DNA of 64,000 nucleotides from Rufibacter sp. LB8 (lineage in GTDB: Bacteria > Bacteroidota > Bacteroidia > Cytophagales > Hymenobacteraceae): assembly GCF_014876185.1 (NCBI RefSeq), contig NZ_JADALJ010000001.1, forward strand, positions 2,399,501 to 2,463,500, given 5' to 3'. The translations under genes and the position numbers were made by a program. The notes beneath the pieces are model-generated. The model saw only the letters and a program-made list of their open reading frames with translations. It ran no database searches and was not told the DNA's origin. Positions 60,381 through 64,000 of the stretch are shown here, piece by piece. Positions within the stretch are counted from its first letter, which is position 1, and the number at the start of each line of letters is the position of its first letter.

Positions 60381-60444
60381 GGCACCTGCTTTGCTATCGT
60401 CCTCGTAGAGAATACAGCAACTACAGGAAAGACAAGATAAAGCC

Positions 60445-63063
60445 ATGAACTTTAACAACTATACCATCAAATCACAGGAGGCCGTGCAAAAGGCAACCGA
60501 GATTGCCGGCGGCAACCAGCAGCAGGCCATTGAGACGGGGCACTTGCTGAAGGGCATCCTGCAGACCGACGAGAACGTGACCAACTTCTACCTCAAGAAG
60601 CTGGGCGTGAACGTAAACCAATTCAACACGCGGCTAGACGAAATTGTGAAGGGCTACCCCGTGGTGACGGGCGGAAGTCCGTACCTGGGCAATGACGCGG
60701 CGGCCGCCTTGCAGAAAGCCACCTCGTATTTGAAGGAATTCGGCGATGAGTACGTGGCCATTGAACATTTGCTCTTGGGTTTGCTGGCCGGACGTGATAA
60801 AACCGCTACGCTTTTAAAAGACAACGGCATTACCGAGAAAGGTCTGAAAGCAGCCATTAAGGAACTGCGCGGCGACTCCAAAGTAACCGACCAAAACGCC
60901 GAAGCCAAATACAATTCCCTCAAACGCTACGCCATTGATTTGAACGAGCAGGCGCGCCTGGGCAAGATTGACCCAGTAATTGGCCGTGACGAGGAAATCA
61001 GACGCGTATTACAAATTCTGAGCCGCCGCACCAAAAACAACCCTATTCTTTTAGGGGAGCCAGGCGTGGGTAAAACCGCTATTGTGGAAGGCTTGGCGCA
61101 ACGCATCGTGTCCGGTGACGTGCCGGAAAACCTGAAATCCAAAACCATCATGAGCCTGGACATGGGTCTGCTGGTGGCGGGTGCCAAATACAAAGGCGAG
61201 TTTGAGGAACGCCTGAAAGCCGTGATTAAAGAAGTGGTAGACTCTGAGGGCGATATTGTGTTGTTCATTGACGAGATTCATACCTTGATTGGCGCCGGGG
61301 CCGGCGGCGACAGTGCCATGGATGCCGCGAACCTCTTGAAACCAGCTTTGGCACGTGGTGAGTTGCATGCCATTGGCGCTACTACGCTCAAGGAATACCA
61401 GAAGTATTTTGAGAAGGACAAGGCCATGGAGCGTCGGTTCCAGGCGGTGACGGTAGATGAGCCCAGCATTCCGGATGCCATTTCCATTTTGCGGGGTATC
61501 AAAGACAAGTACGAGTTGCACCACGGCGTGCGCATTAAAGATGATGCCATCATTGCCTCGGTGGAACTCTCCAGCCGCTACATCACAGACCGTTTCTTGC
61601 CAGACAAAGCCATTGACCTGATTGACGAAGCCGCGTCTAAGCTTAGAATTGAGATGGATTCTCTGCCCGTGGAACTGGACGAGGTGCAGCGCAAAATCAT
61701 GCAGCTGGAGATTGAGCGCGAAGCCATCCGGCGGGAAAATGACAAGGAAAAAGAGAACCTGTTGAGCAAAGAAATCGCTGATTTAAGCGAAATCAGGGAT
61801 AACCTCAGAGCCAAATGGCAGAGCGAGAAACAGGTGATTGAAGGCATCCAGAAGGAAAAAGAAGCTATTGAGCAATTCAAACTGGAAGCCGACCAAGCCG
61901 AGCGCTCCGGCGATTACGGTCGCGTGGCGGAACTTCGGTACGGAAAAATCCAGGAAGCTGAGGCTAAGCTGAAAGAACTGCAAGAACAGGTTAAACTACA
62001 GCAGGAAGGCGAGCACATGTTGCAGGAGGAAGTGACGTCTGAGGACATCGCCGAGGTGGTGGCCAAGTGGACCGGCGTACCGGTGAACAAAATGCTGCAA
62101 AGCGACCGTGAAAAACTGCTGCACCTGGAAGCTGAATTGGGCAACCGCGTAGCCGGTCAGGAAGAAGCCATTGCTGCCATTTCTGACGCCGTGCGCCGCA
62201 GCCGGGCCGGGTTACAGGACCCCAAACGCCCCATCGGGTCGTTTATCTTTCTGGGAACCACGGGTGTGGGTAAAACCGAACTCGCCAAGGCCTTGGCCGA
62301 CTTCCTGTTCAATGACGAGAACGCCATGGTGCGCATTGACATGAGCGAGTACCAGGAACGCCACGCTGTGAGCCGATTGGTGGGCGCACCTCCGGGCTAC
62401 GTGGGCTACGATGAAGGTGGTCAGTTGACCGAAGCCGTTCGCCGCAAACCGTACTCCGTAATTCTGCTGGACGAGATTGAGAAAGCGCACCCCGATGTAT
62501 TCAACATCCTGCTGCAAGTCTTGGATGATGGTCGGTTAACCGATAACAAAGGCCGCGTGGCCAACTTCAAGAATACCATCATCATCATGACGTCTAATAT
62601 TGGCGCGCACATCATTCAGGAGAACTTCCAGACCTTGGATGAATTGAACCCCGAGCCCACCATTGAGCGCACCAAAGACGAGGTGTTTGAGGTCTTGAAG
62701 AAAACGCTTCGGCCGGAGTTCTTGAACCGGATTGACGAGCTGATTATGTTCCGTCCGTTGAGTTCCAAGGAAATTCGGAAGATTGTGGACATCCAGTTCC
62801 GCCAGATCCAGAACCGTCTGGAAGAAAGCGGCATCCGGCTGGAAGCCACCAACGAAGTCCTGGACTTCCTGGGCCACGAGGGCTACGACCCGCAGTTTGG
62901 GGCCCGTCCGTTGAAGCGCGTGCTACAGCGCCGTATTCTGAACGAGCTGTCCAAGTCCATCTTGGGTGGTGACATTCGGAAAGACGCCGTGGTGGAAGCC
63001 GTGCTGGAAGGTAACGAAATCAAGTTCGTGAACATTGACCTTGATTTGCCGGTAGATAGATAA
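60445..63063 (+). CDS. clpB: ATP-dependent chaperone ClpB
   Basis: The 872-aa protein is a full ClpB/Hsp104 disaggregase. It has the Clp N domain (about 1-145), AAA1 with Walker A GEPGVGKT (204-211), the coiled-coil middle domain (about 405-525, [20 protein letters not shown]), and AAA2 with Walker A GTTGVGKT (about 605-612), pore loop GYVGYDEGG and sensor motifs. With DnaK it rescues aggregated proteins. No CIRCE or other heat-shock operator is visible upstream. A strong terminator follows. Confidence 0.98.
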   Translation: MNFNNYTIKSQEAVQKATEIAGGNQQQAIETGHLLKGILQTDENVTNFYLKKLGVNVNQFNTRLDEIVKGYPVVTGGSPYLGNDAAAALQKATSYLKEFGDEYVAIEHLLLGLLAGRDKTATLLKDNGITEKGLKAAIKELRGDSKVTDQNAEAKYNSLKRYAIDLNEQARLGKIDPVIGRDEEIRRVLQILSRRTKNNPILLGEPGVGKTAIVEGLAQRIVSGDVPENLKSKTIMSLDMGLLVAGAKYKGEFEERLKAVIKEVVDSEGDIVLFIDEIHTLIGAGAGGDSAMDAANLLKPALARGELHAIGATTLKEYQKYFEKDKAMERRFQAVTVDEPSIPDAISILRGIKDKYELHHGVRIKDDAIIASVELSSRYITDRFLPDKAIDLIDEAASKLRIEMDSLPVELDEVQRKIMQLEIEREAIRRENDKEKENLLSKEIADLSEIRDNLRAKWQSEKQVIEGIQKEKEAIEQFKLEADQAERSGDYGRVAELRYGKIQEAEAKLKELQEQVKLQQEGEHMLQEEVTSEDIAEVVAKWTGVPVNKMLQSDREKLLHLEAELGNRVAGQEEAIAAISDAVRRSRAGLQDPKRPIGSFIFLGTTGVGKTELAKALADFLFNDENAMVRIDMSEYQERHAVSRLVGAPPGYVGYDEGGQLTEAVRRKPYSVILLDEIEKAHPDVFNILLQVLDDGRLTDNKGRVANFKNTIIIMTSNIGAHIIQENFQTLDELNPEPTIERTKDEVFEVLKKTLRPEFLNRIDELIMFRPLSSKEIRKIVDIQFRQIQNRLEESGIRLEATNEVLDFLGHEGYDPQFGARPLKRVLQRRILNELSKSILGGDIRKDAVVEAVLEGNEIKFVNIDLDLPVDR

Positions 63064-63087
63064 GTTTAGAAAGTGATTAGAATTTGG

Positions 63088-63122
63088 AAAGCGGCCGGAG
63101 AAATTCTTCGGCCGCTTTTTTT
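63088..63122 (+). terminator. Intrinsic terminator of clpB
   Basis: AAAGCGGCCG...CGGCCGCTTTTTTTG. Confidence 0.88.
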
Positions 63123-63124
63123 GT

Positions 63125-63161
63125 GACCTCACCCCCGGCCCCTCTCCCACAGAGAGGGGAG
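63125..63161. repeat. Family L hairpin
   Basis: ACCTCACCCCCGGCCCCTCT then CCCACAGAGAGGGGAG; almost identical to 41408. Confidence 0.82.
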
Positions 63162-63171
63162 TTTTTTGAAG

Positions 63172-63211
63172 TGCGTTTTCGGCTTCATTTCTGGAAATGA
63201 GGCCAAAAACG
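63172..63211. repeat. P element
   Basis: TGCGTTTTCGGCTTCATTTC and GGAAATGAGGCCAAAAACG. Confidence 0.9.
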
Positions 63212-63237
63212 AAAGGAATTTTCCCTGCCGATTTCCC

Positions 63238-63400
63238 TGGCGCGAGTCTCCAGACTCGTCGGAAACCACAAGCTATTTTTGCGCAATGCTGCGTGATTAT
63301 AAGTCATGCGTAGTTTCGCTGCCTCCGCAGCGAGGGTTGTCTGGAGACTACCCGTCATCTGTAGACACGAGTGACCGCTGCGCTAAACACTCGCGCCAGC
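63238..63400. repeat. Composite inverted element (GCGCGAGTCTCCAGACTCG)
   Basis: GGCGCGAGTCTCCAGACTCG at the left and CACTCGCGCC at the right (63390-63399) border a 160-bp block with GTCTGGAGACTACC inside, an inverted partial match to the left end. Non-coding; probably a further REP-like composite. Confidence 0.6.
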
Positions 63401-63462
63401 AAAATCAATTTCCCGTTCCATGCCAACACGTAGTTTAGTGAATTGACGCCACCTTTCTAGAA

Positions 63463-63505
63463 TGTGTTTTTGGCTTCGTTTTCAGAAATGAGCACCAAAA
63501 CAGAA
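63463..63505. repeat. P element, diverged
   Basis: GTGTTTTTGGCTTCGTTTTC and GAAATGAGCACCAAAACAG. Confidence 0.85.
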
Positions 63506-63510
63506 AAGCC

Positions 63511-63551
63511 CAGTCCCTTCTCCCTCTGGGAGAAGGTTAGGATGAGGGAGA
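63511..63551. repeat. Family L hairpin, diverged
   Basis: AGTCCCTTCTCCCTCTGGGA then GAAGGTTAGGATGAGGGAG; a further partial copy (CCCTAGCCCTCTCCC) lies at 63601. Confidence 0.7.
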
Positions 63552-63636
63552 TTTCACCATTGATCAGTAATTCCCGTGAATCAAAAAGCAACATTTTCAC
63601 CCTAGCCCTCTCCCAAAGGAAGAGAAAACTTCTACT

Positions 63637-63680
63637 TTCCTTTTCGGCTCCGTTTCCAGAAATGAGCCCGAAAACGGAAG
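63637..63680. repeat. P element
   Basis: TTTCCTTTTCGGCTCCGTTT and CCAGAAATGAGCCCGAAAACGG. Confidence 0.88.
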
Positions 63681-63707
63681 GAATACCTTAGCAAAACCGA
63701 GGCTTTC

Positions 63708-63737
63708 TTGCGAAGGAGCGGGCATTTGTTAAATTTG
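63708..63737 (+). promoter_or_regulatory. Promoter of the HupE/UreJ-like gene (TTG-N19-TAAATTTG)
   Basis: TTG (63708-63710), exactly 19 bp, and a perfect TAAATTTG (63730-63737). Predicted start about 63744, leader about 24 nt. Confidence 0.7.
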
Positions 63738-63767
63738 TCTGTTTATACGCGCCAAACCACCTTTCCT

Positions 63768-64000
63768 GTGTCTTCCACCTTCTTTACATACCTGCAATTA
63801 GGCTTCCATCACATTTTCGATTTGCAGGCCTATGACCACCTGGTGTTTATTCTGGCCATGTGCGCACTCTACACAGCCTATGACTGGCGACGCATTCTGG
63901 TGCTGGTCACGTGTTTCACCGTGGGGCATTCCATTACGCTGGCCTTGTCCACGCTGGAGATCATCAGGTTCAACACGGCGTTTATTGAGCTGTTGATCCC
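63768..64000 (+). CDS. HupE/UreJ family membrane protein (N-terminus only)
   Basis: The frame starts with GTG at 63768 (SSTFFTYLQLGFHHIFDLQA) and runs off the right edge after 77 codons. The GFHHIFDLQAYDHLVFILAM block with paired His/Asp residues, YDWRRILVLVTCFTVGHSIT and LALSTLEIIRFNTAFIE are characteristic of the short HupE/UreJ-like proteins of Bacteroidota. These are membrane proteins with metal-binding His residues, related to nickel/cobalt permease accessory proteins. A consensus promoter lies just upstream and supports the GTG start. Confidence 0.8.
   Translation, partial: MSSTFFTYLQLGFHHIFDLQAYDHLVFILAMCALYTAYDWRRILVLVTCFTVGHSITLALSTLEIIRFNTAFIELLI

Overview
The window looks like a chromosomal segment of a Bacteroidota bacterium of the order Cytophagales, most likely Hymenobacteraceae (Rufibacter/Nibribacter/Hymenobacter-like). 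The evidence is promoters of the Bacteroidota type (TTG or TTTG, 19-23 bp, TAnnTTTG), general lack of Shine-Dalgarno sites, type IX secretion (T9SS) sorting domains, a carboxypeptidase-regulatory-like N-terminus of the SusC/TonB kind, DUF1684, DUF4112 and DUF6929-like proteins, monomeric isocitrate dehydrogenase, and a pheT-zapA-rny gene string. The assignment is inference from gene content. Most of the window is a moderately GC-rich housekeeping backbone of short operons and single genes. I found no tRNA, rRNA, CRISPR array or prophage.

Layout. 0-5 kb: partial SusC-like N-terminus, a repeat-tailed lipoprotein, a membrane metallophosphoesterase, radC, a long repeat, a DUF1684 protein. 5-12 kb: pheT, a coiled-coil protein, a candidate 6S RNA, zapA, rny, then divergent dps and oxyR with an OxyR-like dyad. 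12.6-13.5 kb: sucD. 13.7-18.8 kb: an AT-rich island of six exported-protein genes, including a DUF6175-like protein and a FlgT/LPP20-like protein, abutting a C-terminal scrap of an alpha-2-macroglobulin gene. 19-27 kb: uvsE, lipoproteins, a GDSL-like protein lacking its serine, an acyltransferase, DUF4112, a ROK regulator. 27-31.4 kb: three tandem PGRP-type amidases with T9SS tails, the middle one broken by a stop codon. 31.7-41 kb: pruA, a phosphoesterase/nucleotidyltransferase pair, an AT-rich membrane J-domain/Sel1 protein, dnaX with a probable frameshift site. 41-49 kb: M16 protease, a barrel-like protein, fasciclin lipoprotein, NmrA-like reductase, GH3/NagZ-like hydrolase. 49.4-52.1 kb: AT-rich defence-like islet (PIN toxin-antitoxin, 72-aa protein, HNH endonuclease, 5'-truncated HpaII). 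52-64 kb: icd, endonuclease V, an SPFH protein, a RAYT transposase element, clpB, and the start of a HupE/UreJ-like gene.

The most striking feature is the intergenic space. More than thirty copies of one hairpin palindrome (core arms TTTTCGGGCTCATTT and AAATGAGCCCGAAAA, here called the P element) occur at roughly one per two kilobases, often directly beside intrinsic terminators. They are interleaved with at least five other hairpin families, two copies of a structured repeat of about 250 bp, and a RAYT gene flanked by mirror-image hairpin arrays. Solo copies of those RAYT-linked hairpins occur elsewhere in the window, which points to a REP/RAYT-type system shaping the intergenic regions. What mobilises the P element is unknown. 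P elements also create spurious reading frames that extend true genes; several starts below were corrected for this.
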